NCBI GenBank assembly: GCA_937873545.1 | Contig: CALMWI010000306.1 | Coordinates: 1-13,534 of the forward strand | DNA from: an uncultured bacterium | GTDB lineage: Bacteria > UBA4055 | Reading direction: 5' to 3' | Length of the DNA: 13,534 nucleotides | Part shown: positions 1-8,366 of the stretch, one piece after another | How the letters are laid out: the number at the start of each line of letters is the position of its first letter | Position numbering within the stretch: the stretch's first letter is position 1 | Position numbers and translations under genes: made by a program | Notes under the pieces: model-generated | What the model was told of the DNA's origin: nothing | Database searches by the model: none | The model's input: only the letters and a program-made list of their open reading frames with translations

Positions 1-368
1 ATAATCTCGTCAACTTTGTAACCGTCATTTTTAAGCCTGTGAGCAACAGCTTTCACTGAGGAATGTTCTACGGATGAAATAATGATATGGTTACCCTTAT
101 TTTTCAAATATTCAGCTATACCGTTAATAGCCATGTTGTTCGATTCTGTGGCACCGGATGTGAATATTATCTCTTCAGGCTCAGCGTTGACGGTTCCTGC
201 AATTATCCTTCGTGCTTCAGCAAGGTTCTCATCAGCTTCCATTCCGAGACTGTGCAAAGAGACGGGGTTCCCGTAGGAGTATGTATAAAAGTGATTCATG
301 TACTCAAGGGTTTCATCGTCAATTCTTGAAGTATCGCCGTTGTCCATGTATATTATATTTTGAGCCAT
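1..368 (-). CDS. iscS: Cysteine desulfurase, IscS/NifS type (5' part only, cut by window edge)
   Basis: PLP-dependent enzyme that takes sulfur from L-cysteine as an enzyme persulfide, for Fe-S cluster assembly or tRNA thiolation, in the cytoplasm. The first 122 residues are visible, starting MAQNIIYMDN. Group I hallmarks are present: NPVSLHSLG near 34-42 (family NPSSxHxxG), TSGATESNN at 70-78 (PLP phosphate-binding loop) and the PLP-stacking histidine in EHSSV (H102). The catalytic lysine and cysteine lie beyond the window. The ATG is preceded by GGAG at a suitable distance. One oddity is the N-terminal family motif, usually DNAATT, which here reads DNGDTS. The gene lies 77 bp downstream of the prepilin peptidase on the same strand and may have its own promoter. 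The group I call is strong, but IscS versus NifS or another paralogue cannot be decided from this fragment. Confidence 0.9.
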   Translation of the reverse strand, partial: MAQNIIYMDNGDTSRIDDETLEYMNHFYTYSYGNPVSLHSLGMEADENLAEARRIIAGTVNAEPEEIIFTSGATESNNMAINGIAEYLKNKGNHIIISSVEHSSVKAVAHRLKNDGYKVDEI

Positions 369-403
369 TTAAGATCTCCGCTGATTATTGAATTCGCTGA
401 ATA

Positions 404-409
404 ATTATA
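404..409 (-). promoter_or_regulatory. Possible -10 element for the cysteine desulfurase gene
   Basis: The minus strand reads a perfect TATAAT about 35 bases upstream of the start codon at 368, inside the 77-bp gap after the prepilin peptidase. No good -35 hexamer sits 16-18 bases further up, so this is only a candidate. No IscR-like palindrome was recognised next to it. Confidence 0.3.
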
Positions 410-445
410 AGTATATTGAATATTTATCGTTATGATATTAGGCAT

Positions 446-2050
446 CTATAGGAACATTCTCTCAAGAAATTCATAATATTTAATGATGATTATATTTCCC
501 CAAAGCAGCGACAGCATTATTCCGATCGCTAAAAAAGGACCGAAAGCCAGTCTCTGTTTATAAAAAACGAATCTGAACAGGGAAATATTATACATTTTTT
601 TTATGGTGTCAGGCACTATACTTACATTCTGAATAACCTGAAGAAGGCTGTCAAAAGACTTTTTACTTTCATCAAAGAAAAAATCCTTGAAGTACACATA
701 GCTGATCTCTGATAGATATTTTTGTTTCAGGCTGTTTTTTGAAAGGTCAATGTTCTCTTCTATCATTTCAATTATTTTCTTTTGCTCGGCGGTATAACCG
801 TTGAACTGAAAGTGCCTGTTATATTTTAAAAAGAAATTCAGACGGTCGTTCATATCCGGAATTAACTGTCCCTCTTTTAAGATGTCTTCAACAGAATCGG
901 TAAAACTCTCTTTAAGGATCAGCTCTCTATTCTCATTCAGAAATTTTAAAAGCTTTCCGGTCAGTATATTTTTTGCCAAGTCTGTAAGAAGGTCAAAATT
1001 GTCTTTGGGCGAATCGTAACCTAAAAGGTCCTCGTTTACAGCCTGTCTGACAACGCTTGCAATATCCGAAGAATCGAGTTTGAATTTATTCAGAATTTCT
1101 ACAGCTTTGGGTTTATTTTCAACAGCTGTGAACCTGAAAAAGAGTCTTAGTACCGTAATGTTCTTGAGATCATTTTCATTCAAATAATCAGATATTTTTT
1201 TTTCAATTTCACTATAGTCGGCAGCATTAAGATTGTATGCTAGCTGAAGTCTCAATCCTAAAAGATCAAGTTCTTCATCCGTATTTCCGAAATTGCAGGT
1301 GATTTTATCTGCCAGCTCTTTATAATAAAGCGCTTCAGATCTTCTTTTTTTCAGATTTATCAATGAAGGCACGAGATATGATATGACAGCTGTAAAAGAG
1401 CCTAAAACAAATGCAGCGAAAATAAGTTTGGGTCCTAGAAGCAGACCCGCAGACCCGAGAAGAAATAGATCACCTGTTCCTACAGCATCCTGTTTATAGA
1501 TGATCTTGCCGGTCGTCTGGATAATATAAAGTATCCCGAAACCGGTCACTCCACCTATTATCGAGTATAATAAACTGATGCCTGTAAAATTATTGATAAA
1601 ACTGTTCAGTATAACTCCCGAAACGCAGATGACAAATAGTGTAATATTCAGGCCGTGAGGTATGCTGTATGTCTTGAAGTCAATAACCATAATACAAAAA
1701 AGCGTATATGTCAGCGGGATGTAAATAAGAAGAATTATCGAAGGTCCCGTATAAAGGAACAGTCCGAGTGTCATTAATCCGACCATAGCTTCCACGATCG
1801 GATATTCAATTGAAATCGGCATTTTACAGCCTGAGCATTTTCCTCTTAAAGCCAACCAGCTTAGAACAGGAATGTTTTCGTACCAGAGTATTTTATGTCC
1901 GCATTTCGGACATGCCGACGGAGGTGAAATAATTGAAAGCCCGTTGGGAACTCTATATATAATTACATTAAGGAAAGAGCCGAAAATCATTCCGAAGATC
2001 AGATAGATATACCATGACGAAAAAAATAATTTTAGAGTTTCAGCCAGCAA
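446..2050 (-). CDS. pilD: Type IV prepilin peptidase (A24 family) with a ~260-residue insertion
   Basis: Inner-membrane aspartic protease that cleaves the leader of type IV pilins and pseudopilins and usually N-methylates the new N-terminus. The N-terminal domain shows the two-CxxC zinc-type motif (C47/C50 and C72/C75) after GSFLNVIIYR. The A24 catalytic aspartates are D124 (in IDFKTYSIP) and D194 (in GTGD). Hydrophobic segments lie at about 14-31, 85-123, 135-178 and 195-229, and a last one at about 500-523 contains the family's C-terminal FGPFLA motif (503-508). In ordinary A24 enzymes this motif follows the preceding helix after a short loop. Here about 260 polar, helix-rich residues (236-498) intervene, making 534 aa instead of roughly 250-290. 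The TTG start is chosen because GGAG lies 7 bases upstream and it keeps the first helix. No pilin gene is in view. Confidence 0.9.
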   Translation of the reverse strand: MLAETLKLFFSSWYIYLIFGMIFGSFLNVIIYRVPNGLSIISPPSACPKCGHKILWYENIPVLSWLALRGKCSGCKMPISIEYPIVEAMVGLMTLGLFLYTGPSIILLIYIPLTYTLFCIMVIDFKTYSIPHGLNITLFVICVSGVILNSFINNFTGISLLYSIIGGVTGFGILYIIQTTGKIIYKQDAVGTGDLFLLGSAGLLLGPKLIFAAFVLGSFTAVISYLVPSLINLKKRRSEALYYKELADKITCNFGNTDEELDLLGLRLQLAYNLNAADYSEIEKKISDYLNENDLKNITVLRLFFRFTAVENKPKAVEILNKFKLDSSDIASVVRQAVNEDLLGYDSPKDNFDLLTDLAKNILTGKLLKFLNENRELILKESFTDSVEDILKEGQLIPDMNDRLNFFLKYNRHFQFNGYTAEQKKIIEMIEENIDLSKNSLKQKYLSEISYVYFKDFFFDESKKSFDSLLQVIQNVSIVPDTIKKMYNISLFRFVFYKQRLAFGPFLAIGIMLSLLWGNIIIIKYYEFLERMFL

Positions 2051-2079
2051 AAGAGGTCTCCTTTAATTTAACGAACTTA

Positions 2080-2108
2080 AATGTAAACAAAAAGGAAGGT
2101 AATTTCAA
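2080..2108 (-). promoter_or_regulatory. Candidate sigma70-type promoter for the prepilin peptidase
   Basis: Read on the minus strand, TTGAAA (2103-2108) and TACATT (2080-2085) are 17 bases apart. This would start transcription roughly 20-25 bases before the TTG start at 2050. The -35 is close to consensus and the -10 is fair. It sits back to back with the candidate plus-strand promoter at 2124-2152. Confidence 0.35.
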
Positions 2109-2123
2109 TTGTTAAAAAACATA

Positions 2124-2152
2124 TTGGAATTTTAAAAAAAAATAGTTATATA
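2124..2152 (+). promoter_or_regulatory. Candidate sigma70-type promoter for the exported acidic protein
   Basis: TTGGAA (2124-2129) and TATATA (2147-2152) are separated by 17 bases, placing the start of transcription around 2159 and leaving a leader of about 30 bases. The -10 lies inside a small perfect palindrome, GTTATATAAC (2145-2154). A/T-rich DNA gives chance matches, so confidence is moderate. Confidence 0.4.
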
Positions 2153-2190
2153 ACAGTAAGAAATTAATAAATAATTTCACGGAGGCTGAA

Positions 2191-3099
2191 ATGAAAAAAA
2201 TATTTAATCATGTGAATTTATGTGCGATTATGCTGCTGATTTTACTCTTTAGTGCAGGTTTATTGAATTCTCAAACCAAGACTATCAAGCATTCTCAAAT
2301 TAAATCTGATATTACAACAGGGAAGTTTACTGTTTTTTCCGTCGACAAGCCTAATATATCCACAATAAAGGTAAAAGAGATATCAATCTCCATTCTCGGT
2401 TCTGACGAAAAAAGTATTGTTATTTCAGCGGATATTAAAGAAGCGTCCAGCAAACCTGCACCTAGTGATTTCAAGGCTGTAATTAAAAGTTATGCCGATG
2501 AAGAATTCATCCGGGAACAGGTTACAGAAAAAGAAAAAACAGAAGATGAGACTGAGATCGCTGAAGGTGATGAAGCAATTGAACAGGAAACAGCGCAGGT
2601 TCAGACTGAAATTGAGGCCGACCAGTATGAGAAAGTTGAAGAAGAATCAATTCCTGTTAAAATGTATCTTGAGTTTACAATTAACGGGTCTGAATCCGTC
2701 CATGATTTCTATGATAAAGAAGAGCTGATCTCCATAGTTGACGGGCTTAATGAGCAATATGGTACTAATCTTGAGGTTGCCGGTACAGGAAGAAATGTGA
2801 GTGTAAGGAGATCCTCTGTGATCAAAAGCGAGAAGGAGAGGACTGTGAGTAAAAGAGTAAAAGTTTCAAAAACTCTTTTCGAGCAGGGGATGGGTCTTGG
2901 TACCGCCGGATATGATGTTTATAAATTTGAAGCGGAACTGATAAAAGATAAACTGTTGAAGAAAAATCAGGAAAAAAGCTATACAATACTTCTTGATACT
3001 ACTGATATATACATAAGCGGTAACAAGATTGATGATAAACTCACAGCAAAATACAGAAAAATACTTGATAATTTCAGTTTCGAGTTCTCGGACGAATAA
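2191..3099 (+). CDS. Exported protein of unknown function with a Glu-rich linker
   Basis: Family not recognised. The first ~29 residues form a signal peptide: a basic MKKIF start, a hydrophobic stretch at 10-25 and a likely cut near LLNSQ-T. There is no lipobox cysteine. Mature residues 30-100 look beta-rich (alternating V/I/S/K). Residues about 102-154 are an acidic, low-complexity stretch with some 18 Glu and 4 Asp. The C-terminal half (155-302) looks mixed alpha/beta, with VRRSSV and a basic patch near 205-226. The only cysteine (C11) is in the signal peptide. GGAGG lies 5 bases before the ATG. A terminator follows directly and a candidate promoter precedes it, so it is probably monocistronic. 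A periplasmic or surface role is inferred from the signal peptide alone. It could be a fast-evolving lineage-specific protein. Confidence 0.8.
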   Translation: MKKIFNHVNLCAIMLLILLFSAGLLNSQTKTIKHSQIKSDITTGKFTVFSVDKPNISTIKVKEISISILGSDEKSIVISADIKEASSKPAPSDFKAVIKSYADEEFIREQVTEKEKTEDETEIAEGDEAIEQETAQVQTEIEADQYEKVEEESIPVKMYLEFTINGSESVHDFYDKEELISIVDGLNEQYGTNLEVAGTGRNVSVRRSSVIKSEKERTVSKRVKVSKTLFEQGMGLGTAGYDVYKFEAELIKDKLLKKNQEKSYTILLDTTDIYISGNKIDDKLTAKYRKILDNFSFEFSDE

Positions 3100-3112
3100 G
3101 TATTAAAATCAG

Positions 3113-3133
3113 GCCTGCGTAAGCAGGCTTTTT
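3113..3133 (+). terminator. Rho-independent terminator after the exported acidic protein
   Basis: A 6-bp G/C-rich stem, GCCTGC and GCAGGC (3113-3118, 3123-3128), with a GTAA loop is followed by five T residues. It starts 13 bases after the stop codon at 3099 and separates this gene from the kinase operon. Confidence 0.9.
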
Positions 3134-3153
3134 CATTTATATGATTTTTCACT

Positions 3154-3181
3154 TTGATATAAACAGAATAATTGTTATTTT
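3154..3181 (+). promoter_or_regulatory. Weak candidate promoter for the kinase operon
   Basis: TTGATA (3154-3159) and TATTTT (3176-3181) are 16 bases apart in the 96-bp gap between the terminator and the first kinase. A promoter must lie in this gap if the terminator works, but the exact site is uncertain because the DNA is A/T-rich. Confidence 0.25.
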
Positions 3182-3229
3182 GTTATTGATATGTCATTCG
3201 GGAGTGCAAAAAATTAGAATAGCCTGGAG

Positions 3230-6200
3230 ATGTTTTTGAAAGTGGTTAAACTCGTCAGTTCTTATGTGTTTTTAGCATTGATCGTGTCAGGCTATTTTTT
3301 AGATTTGAATACATCTGATGTTCCCGATGAAATAACTATATCGTACAATTCTAATAATCCTCCTTATAAATTCACAAACAAAGACGGGATGCCTGACGGC
3401 CTATTGATAAACATTTGGAATCTGTGGTCTAAAAAAACAGGGATCCCGATAAAATTCATAGCTGACGGGTTTGAGAAAACTGTAGCTGATGTGAAGAATG
3501 GTATGACCGATGTTCATTCAGGGATGTTTTTTACAGCGGAAAGGGCGAAAGAGCTTGAATTTTCAATTCCGCTTTTGGAGGTTGAATATTTTATCTTTGC
3601 TGAGAAATCCGTTTACAGGAATGATTTTAAAATAAACGAACTCAGCGCTTTTAGAATAGGAGTTCCTGAGGGTTATACAGCAGAATATGCAATTAAAAAT
3701 TTTCCTGAGAGTCATATAGAGGTTTACCAGGATTATCCTGAATTGTACAAAGCGTGCGAAGAAAATTCCATAAAAATATTTATTTCTCCAAAAGAGAATC
3801 TTGAATTTTATCTTGAAACGGCGCAAAAACAAAATAATTTCAGAATTCTTTTTTCAAAGCCTGTATTTAAGCAATCTTATCTTGGAGCAGTTAAGAAAGG
3901 AAGATCAGAATTTCTTTCAAGGATCAACAAAGGGCTTGAATATATAACAACTGAGGAAAAAGATAACCTCCAAAAAGCCTGGTTCGGAGAGATAAAAAAG
4001 TTCTATTCTTTTGATGGCAATGCGAACTTAGAATTCTCTGAAAAAGAAAAAATTTGGCTTGCCGATAATAGTGAAATTATTATATCCGGCGATCCCGAGT
4101 GGCCTCCGAATTCTATGTATGACTCACAGGGAAACTATATAGGAATCATTCCTGATTTCTGGTCACTGATTGAGAAAAAATCAGGACTTAAACTTAAAAG
4201 GATCAAAAGCTCAAGTTGGGGTCAGACGATAGAAATGCTGAAGAGTGGAGAAATACAGATAATTGACTGTGTTTCTGAGACAGCTGAAAGAAGTGAGTTT
4301 ATGGACTTTTCAGAAGTTCTTTTCACATCTCATACAGTTCTTGTGGGAAGAGATGAACTTGATTATGTGAACGGTCTCAGCGATATCGGCAGCCTTACTT
4401 TAGCACTTCTTGAAGGCACATCCGATGTTTCGCTTATCAAACGGGACTATCCTGACATAGAAATGATTTTCTACAGCGACATCAACAGCGCTTATATGGA
4501 TGTATCATCAGGAAAAATCGATCTTTTTATCAGGCATCAGTCTGAATTTATGTACAATAAAAGAGAAAAAATGCTTACAAATCTTAAAATAGTAGGACCT
4601 ACAGGCTTTTCCAGACAATATAAGATCGGCGTAAGAAAAGGAAATACAGAATTGTTAAGCATATTGAACAGAGCTCTTTCAAAAATCACACAGGAAGAAA
4701 AGACAAAAATATTTGATAAATGGCACGGATCGGAAAAAACCGTAATTGATTATGGGCTTGTTTGGAAAATCGTTATATCATCAATTTTACTGCTGACAGT
4801 AATAATTTACTGGAATCGTAAACTTTCAAAAGAAATCTCGCTTAGAAAAAGGATACAGGATGAGCTTCAGATCGCTATTGAGAAAGCTGAAACAGCAACA
4901 AAAGCAAAAAGCGAGTTCCTTGCCAACATGAGCCATGAGATAAGAACTCCGATGAATGCGATTTTGGGATTTGCGGACCTGATGAAAAAAACCCCTCTGA
5001 CAACTTTGCAGGAGTCGTACCTTTCCACTATAAAATCCGGCGGAGCTACTCTTTTAAACATAATTAACGACATTCTTGACCTGTCAAAGATCGAAGCAAA
5101 TAAACTTGATATTAACTATGATTATTTTGATCTGACAACAATGATTTTTGATCTGTCTCAATTCTTCAACGAAAAACTCAAGTCGAAGAATATTGAGTTA
5201 ATTATTTCCTTTGACGAAAAAATGCCAAAATCTGTTTTTCTCGACGAATTAAGAATTAGACAAATATTCTTTAATCTTTTAAGCAATGCCATTAAATTCA
5301 CTAATAAAGGAAGCATAAGGATAGACACGGGTTTTACTGAAAGGAATAACGGTAATATCGACCTGAAAATTGTGGTCAGCGATACAGGGATCGGAATCAG
5401 AAAGGAAGACCAGCAGAAGATATTTGACGCTTTTGAACAGGTAAGCGACAATGAAACGGTTAAAAAATTTCAGGGTACAGGTCTGGGACTGACAATCACA
5501 AAACGGTTAACCGAGCTTATGAACGGACATATAACGCTTGAAAGCGAAGTAGATAAAGGATCAAACTTTATTATTGAGTTCACTGATGTTAAATATGACA
5601 AAAAAGACAGTCTTAAAAACGTCAGAAAACTTTCTGAAGTCGAGAAAATCAGATTTCATGAATCGAAAATACTGATCGCGGATGATATCGAATCCAACAG
5701 ACTTTTACTTATTGAATTCTGCAAAGAACTCGGGCTTGAGACTGTCGAGGCAGTTAATGGCAAGGAGGCTGTTGAATATGCGAAGTTGAATGTTCCGGAT
5801 ATGATACTTATGGATATGAGAATGCCTGTTATGGATGGTTATGAGGCGATAAAGCTGGTAAAAGAAGATGAAAACCTTAGAAGAATACCTGTTATCGCTG
5901 TAACAGCTTCAGTTATGAACAGCGACAGAGCGAAGATCGCTCAACACAAATTTGACGGATATATAAGAAAGCCTGTATCAATGGATGAATTAGTAAATGA
6001 AATGAAAAAATACCTTAAATATGATATTGTAAAAAATATTGTCGCAGAATTTAAACCGGTAGAAGAGTTATTAATTGACGGAGATAAACTTTTTGCCATT
6101 TTATCAGGCGAAATGCTGTATAAAGTCAAAAAAGCCGAGAGCAGTCATAACTTTTCACAAATCAAAGAGCTGGCTACGAGTCTAAAAGATCTTGCCGGAA

Positions 6201-6349
6201 AACATAACTGTTCAGTGCTTGATAAGTTCGCAGTGAAGCTGCATGATTCCGTGGTCAGATTCGATATCGAAAATATAAAAATACTTCTCGATAATTATGA
6301 TGATCTCATTTTTACATTAAAAAAGAAAATGGAGGCAGGGAATGAATGA
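3230..6349 (+). CDS. BvgS-like hybrid sensor histidine kinase with two SBP_bac_3 domains
   Basis: Membrane sensor that would bind a small solute in the periplasm and autophosphorylate in the cytoplasm. Domains in order: N-terminal hydrophobic signal/anchor (about 8-23); two SBP_bac_3 domains (about 34-263 and 276-500), each with the TAER arginine (R105, R354) that often holds an amino acid carboxylate; a transmembrane helix (511-527); a short coiled coil; HisKA with H569 in SHEIRTP; HATPase_c with DTGIGI (718-723) and GTGLGL (from 749); and a receiver with D862. The final ~110 residues resemble an HPt helix bundle, but T983 occupies the histidine position (ATSLKDLAG). The GGAG at 3226-3229 abuts this ATG and fits the in-frame TTG at 3236 better, so the true start may be two codons later. 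It overlaps the next kinase by 8 bases, so the two are probably coupled. The ligand is unknown. Confidence 0.93.
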   Translation: MFLKVVKLVSSYVFLALIVSGYFLDLNTSDVPDEITISYNSNNPPYKFTNKDGMPDGLLINIWNLWSKKTGIPIKFIADGFEKTVADVKNGMTDVHSGMFFTAERAKELEFSIPLLEVEYFIFAEKSVYRNDFKINELSAFRIGVPEGYTAEYAIKNFPESHIEVYQDYPELYKACEENSIKIFISPKENLEFYLETAQKQNNFRILFSKPVFKQSYLGAVKKGRSEFLSRINKGLEYITTEEKDNLQKAWFGEIKKFYSFDGNANLEFSEKEKIWLADNSEIIISGDPEWPPNSMYDSQGNYIGIIPDFWSLIEKKSGLKLKRIKSSSWGQTIEMLKSGEIQIIDCVSETAERSEFMDFSEVLFTSHTVLVGRDELDYVNGLSDIGSLTLALLEGTSDVSLIKRDYPDIEMIFYSDINSAYMDVSSGKIDLFIRHQSEFMYNKREKMLTNLKIVGPTGFSRQYKIGVRKGNTELLSILNRALSKITQEEKTKIFDKWHGSEKTVIDYGLVWKIVISSILLLTVIIYWNRKLSKEISLRKRIQDELQIAIEKAETATKAKSEFLANMSHEIRTPMNAILGFADLMKKTPLTTLQESYLSTIKSGGATLLNIINDILDLSKIEANKLDINYDYFDLTTMIFDLSQFFNEKLKSKNIELIISFDEKMPKSVFLDELRIRQIFFNLLSNAIKFTNKGSIRIDTGFTERNNGNIDLKIVVSDTGIGIRKEDQQKIFDAFEQVSDNETVKKFQGTGLGLTITKRLTELMNGHITLESEVDKGSNFIIEFTDVKYDKKDSLKNVRKLSEVEKIRFHESKILIADDIESNRLLLIEFCKELGLETVEAVNGKEAVEYAKLNVPDMILMDMRMPVMDGYEAIKLVKEDENLRRIPVIAVTASVMNSDRAKIAQHKFDGYIRKPVSMDELVNEMKKYLKYDIVKNIVAEFKPVEELLIDGDKLFAILSGEMLYKVKKAESSHNFSQIKELATSLKDLAGKHNCSVLDKFAVKLHDSVVRFDIENIKILLDNYDDLIFTLKKKMEAGNE

Positions 6350-8354
6350 AAAGATATATAAGCTGCTGATAATAGATGATTCCCCAAAAAATATTCAGGT
6401 TGTAGCCAATTTTCTTCAGAACGAAGGCTATGATCTATCTTTTGCGACTGACGGAAAAGAGGCGATGCAGGTTTTATCGAAAGAAACATTTGACCTCATT
6501 CTTTTAGATGTGGTTATGCCGCTTATCGACGGTTTTCAGGTATGCAGGGAGATAAGTTCGAACGCAAATTATAAAGATATACCTATACTATTCCTGACCG
6601 TAAAAACAGATCCGGACAGCATTGTAAAAGGTTTCGAAAGCGGCGGAGTAGATTATATTACAAAACCGTTCAATCCTTATGAACTCCTTGCTAGGATCAA
6701 GACGCATTTGCGTTTAAAATCAATTCAAAAGCAGTTAAAGGAAAACAATGCGAAACTTATTGAAGAAGTTTCACTAAGACAAAAAGCTGAAAAGCAGTTA
6801 AAAAATATGAATGTTGAGCTTGAGTATAAAGTAAAAGAAAGAACTAAGCAGATTTACAGACTAGCGGGAATAATCGATCAGCTTTATGAAAGCGTCATTA
6901 TCACAAATAAAGACGGTGTAATCGAATATGTCAACAAAGCATTTGAATCTGACTCCGGGTTTAAATCTGATGAAGTTATAGGAGATGTTCCCAGATTTCT
7001 TGAAAAAGGCAGGTATTCAAAAGAATTCTACGATGAGATATGGGCAACGATAAAAAGCGGAAAAACATGGAGCGGTTCATTTTCTAATACTAAAAAAGAC
7101 GGAACTCCCTATGAAGAGGAGATCATGGTCGTACCAATAATTAATCACGGTAACGAACCTGACGGATATTTCTCCCTCAAAAGAGATGTTTCCAACCAGA
7201 AAAAGCTGGAAAAACAGCTTATAAACGCTCAAAAAATGGAAGCGATAGGTACATTGGCCGGAGGTATAGCTCACGACTTTAACAATATATTGACAGCGAT
7301 AATTGGATTCTCAGAGATAGTAAAATATGAGCTTGAACAGAAGAAGTTCGAGTGCTCAAGAATAAATGAAGTATTAAGGGCATCCAACAGAGCTAAAGAA
7401 CTTGTAAACCAGATACTTGTCCTGAGCCGCAGAAATGAGATCGAGAAAAAACCTGTGAGGGTTGACCTTGTAGTTAAAGAAGCCTTAAAACTAATAAGAA
7501 GTTCAGTACCTGCGTCAATAGAAATAATTCAGAATATTGAAGAAACTACAGGTACCGTAAATGCAGATCCGAGCCAGATCCACCAGGTTGTAATGAATTT
7601 GTGTACGAATGCATATCAGGCTGCTGATAGCGAAAAGGGGAGGATAAAAATAGGTCTTTCACAGATCAAATTGAACGAAAGCGAAACTCCGGAGACCGGA
7701 CTCGGCCAGGGACTTTATCTTAAACTGACGGTAGAAGACAACGGGAAGGGTATAGACAGATCAATTGCAGATAAAATATTCGAACCGTATTTTACCACCA
7801 AAAGACCGGGGGAAGGCACCGGACTCGGTCTCGCTGTAGTCAGCGGTATAATCGCAGACATAAAAGGAACAGTTTCAGTAAAAAGTAATGCAGGCAATAC
7901 CGTATTTACAGTACTAATGCCCTATAATCCCCAAAAATATGAACCTGATAATTCTGAAAACGAAACGAGAATTCCTACAGGAAATGAAAAAGTAGTTTTT
8001 CTGGACGATGAAGCAAATGTCGCAGAAATAGGCAAGATTATTCTTGAAAGTTTGGGTTATTCCGTAAAAAAAATGACCGATCCTGTTGAAGCTTTGAATT
8101 ATATTAAATCAGAAAAAAGCAAGATAGACTTATTAATTGCAGACTACACTATGCCGGGTATGACAGGGATTGAGCTGGCTGAGAAAGTGTCGGACATCGA
8201 TCCGAAGATTATTTTTATGATCAGCTCCGGCATTAAAATGTTTTCTTATAAGGATCTAGAGAATTATAAAAACATAAAAGGTTTTTTAAAGAAACCTTTT
8301 ACAAAAAAAGAAATTGGAATTTCAATAAGAAAAGTACTTGACGAAAATAAATAA
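6342..8354 (+). CDS. Soluble hybrid histidine kinase, REC-PAS-HisKA-HATPase-REC
   Basis: Cytosolic two-component protein with no membrane segment. Domains: N-terminal receiver (6-122; D12/D13, phosphoacceptor D56, KPF lysine near 108); a charged coiled coil (about 122-172); a PAS domain (about 172-287); HisKA with H311 in GGIAHDFNN; HATPase_c with DNGKG (from 466) and GTGLGL; and a C-terminal receiver (about 553-668) with D601 and a KKPF lysine. All key phosphotransfer residues are present. GGAGG lies 6 bases before the ATG, which is inside the end of the preceding kinase gene, suggesting translational coupling. The N-terminal receiver may take phosphate from, or dock on, the membrane kinase, which would make a branched relay. 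That partner assignment is inferred from gene overlap only. No output domain is present, so the final target is unknown. Confidence 0.93.
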   Translation: MNEKIYKLLIIDDSPKNIQVVANFLQNEGYDLSFATDGKEAMQVLSKETFDLILLDVVMPLIDGFQVCREISSNANYKDIPILFLTVKTDPDSIVKGFESGGVDYITKPFNPYELLARIKTHLRLKSIQKQLKENNAKLIEEVSLRQKAEKQLKNMNVELEYKVKERTKQIYRLAGIIDQLYESVIITNKDGVIEYVNKAFESDSGFKSDEVIGDVPRFLEKGRYSKEFYDEIWATIKSGKTWSGSFSNTKKDGTPYEEEIMVVPIINHGNEPDGYFSLKRDVSNQKKLEKQLINAQKMEAIGTLAGGIAHDFNNILTAIIGFSEIVKYELEQKKFECSRINEVLRASNRAKELVNQILVLSRRNEIEKKPVRVDLVVKEALKLIRSSVPASIEIIQNIEETTGTVNADPSQIHQVVMNLCTNAYQAADSEKGRIKIGLSQIKLNESETPETGLGQGLYLKLTVEDNGKGIDRSIADKIFEPYFTTKRPGEGTGLGLAVVSGIIADIKGTVSVKSNAGNTVFTVLMPYNPQKYEPDNSENETRIPTGNEKVVFLDDEANVAEIGKIILESLGYSVKKMTDPVEALNYIKSEKSKIDLLIADYTMPGMTGIELAEKVSDIDPKIIFMISSGIKMFSYKDLENYKNIKGFLKKPFTKKEIGISIRKVLDENK

Positions 8355-8366
8355 AAAAGGTTTAAA

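Noticed and set aside
446..2050. Possibility that the prepilin peptidase is two genes joined by an assembly error
   Set aside because: The frame is continuous, the insert lies inside the enzyme between conserved motifs, and the terminal FGPFLA segment resumes the same family. This fits an insertion and not a fusion of neighbouring genes.
2492..2728. Plus-strand 78-codon frame inside the acidic exported protein, rich in Lys/Arg
   Set aside because: It is the frame-shifted reading of the Glu-rich stretch (GAA/GAG read as AAG/AGA) and has no SD. The annotated frame has a signal peptide, an SD and a terminator.
3563..3832. Minus-strand 89-codon frame inside the membrane kinase
   Set aside because: It lies wholly within a well-supported SBP domain. 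The Phe/Lys/Arg-rich translation is typical of an antisense shadow in A/T-rich DNA.
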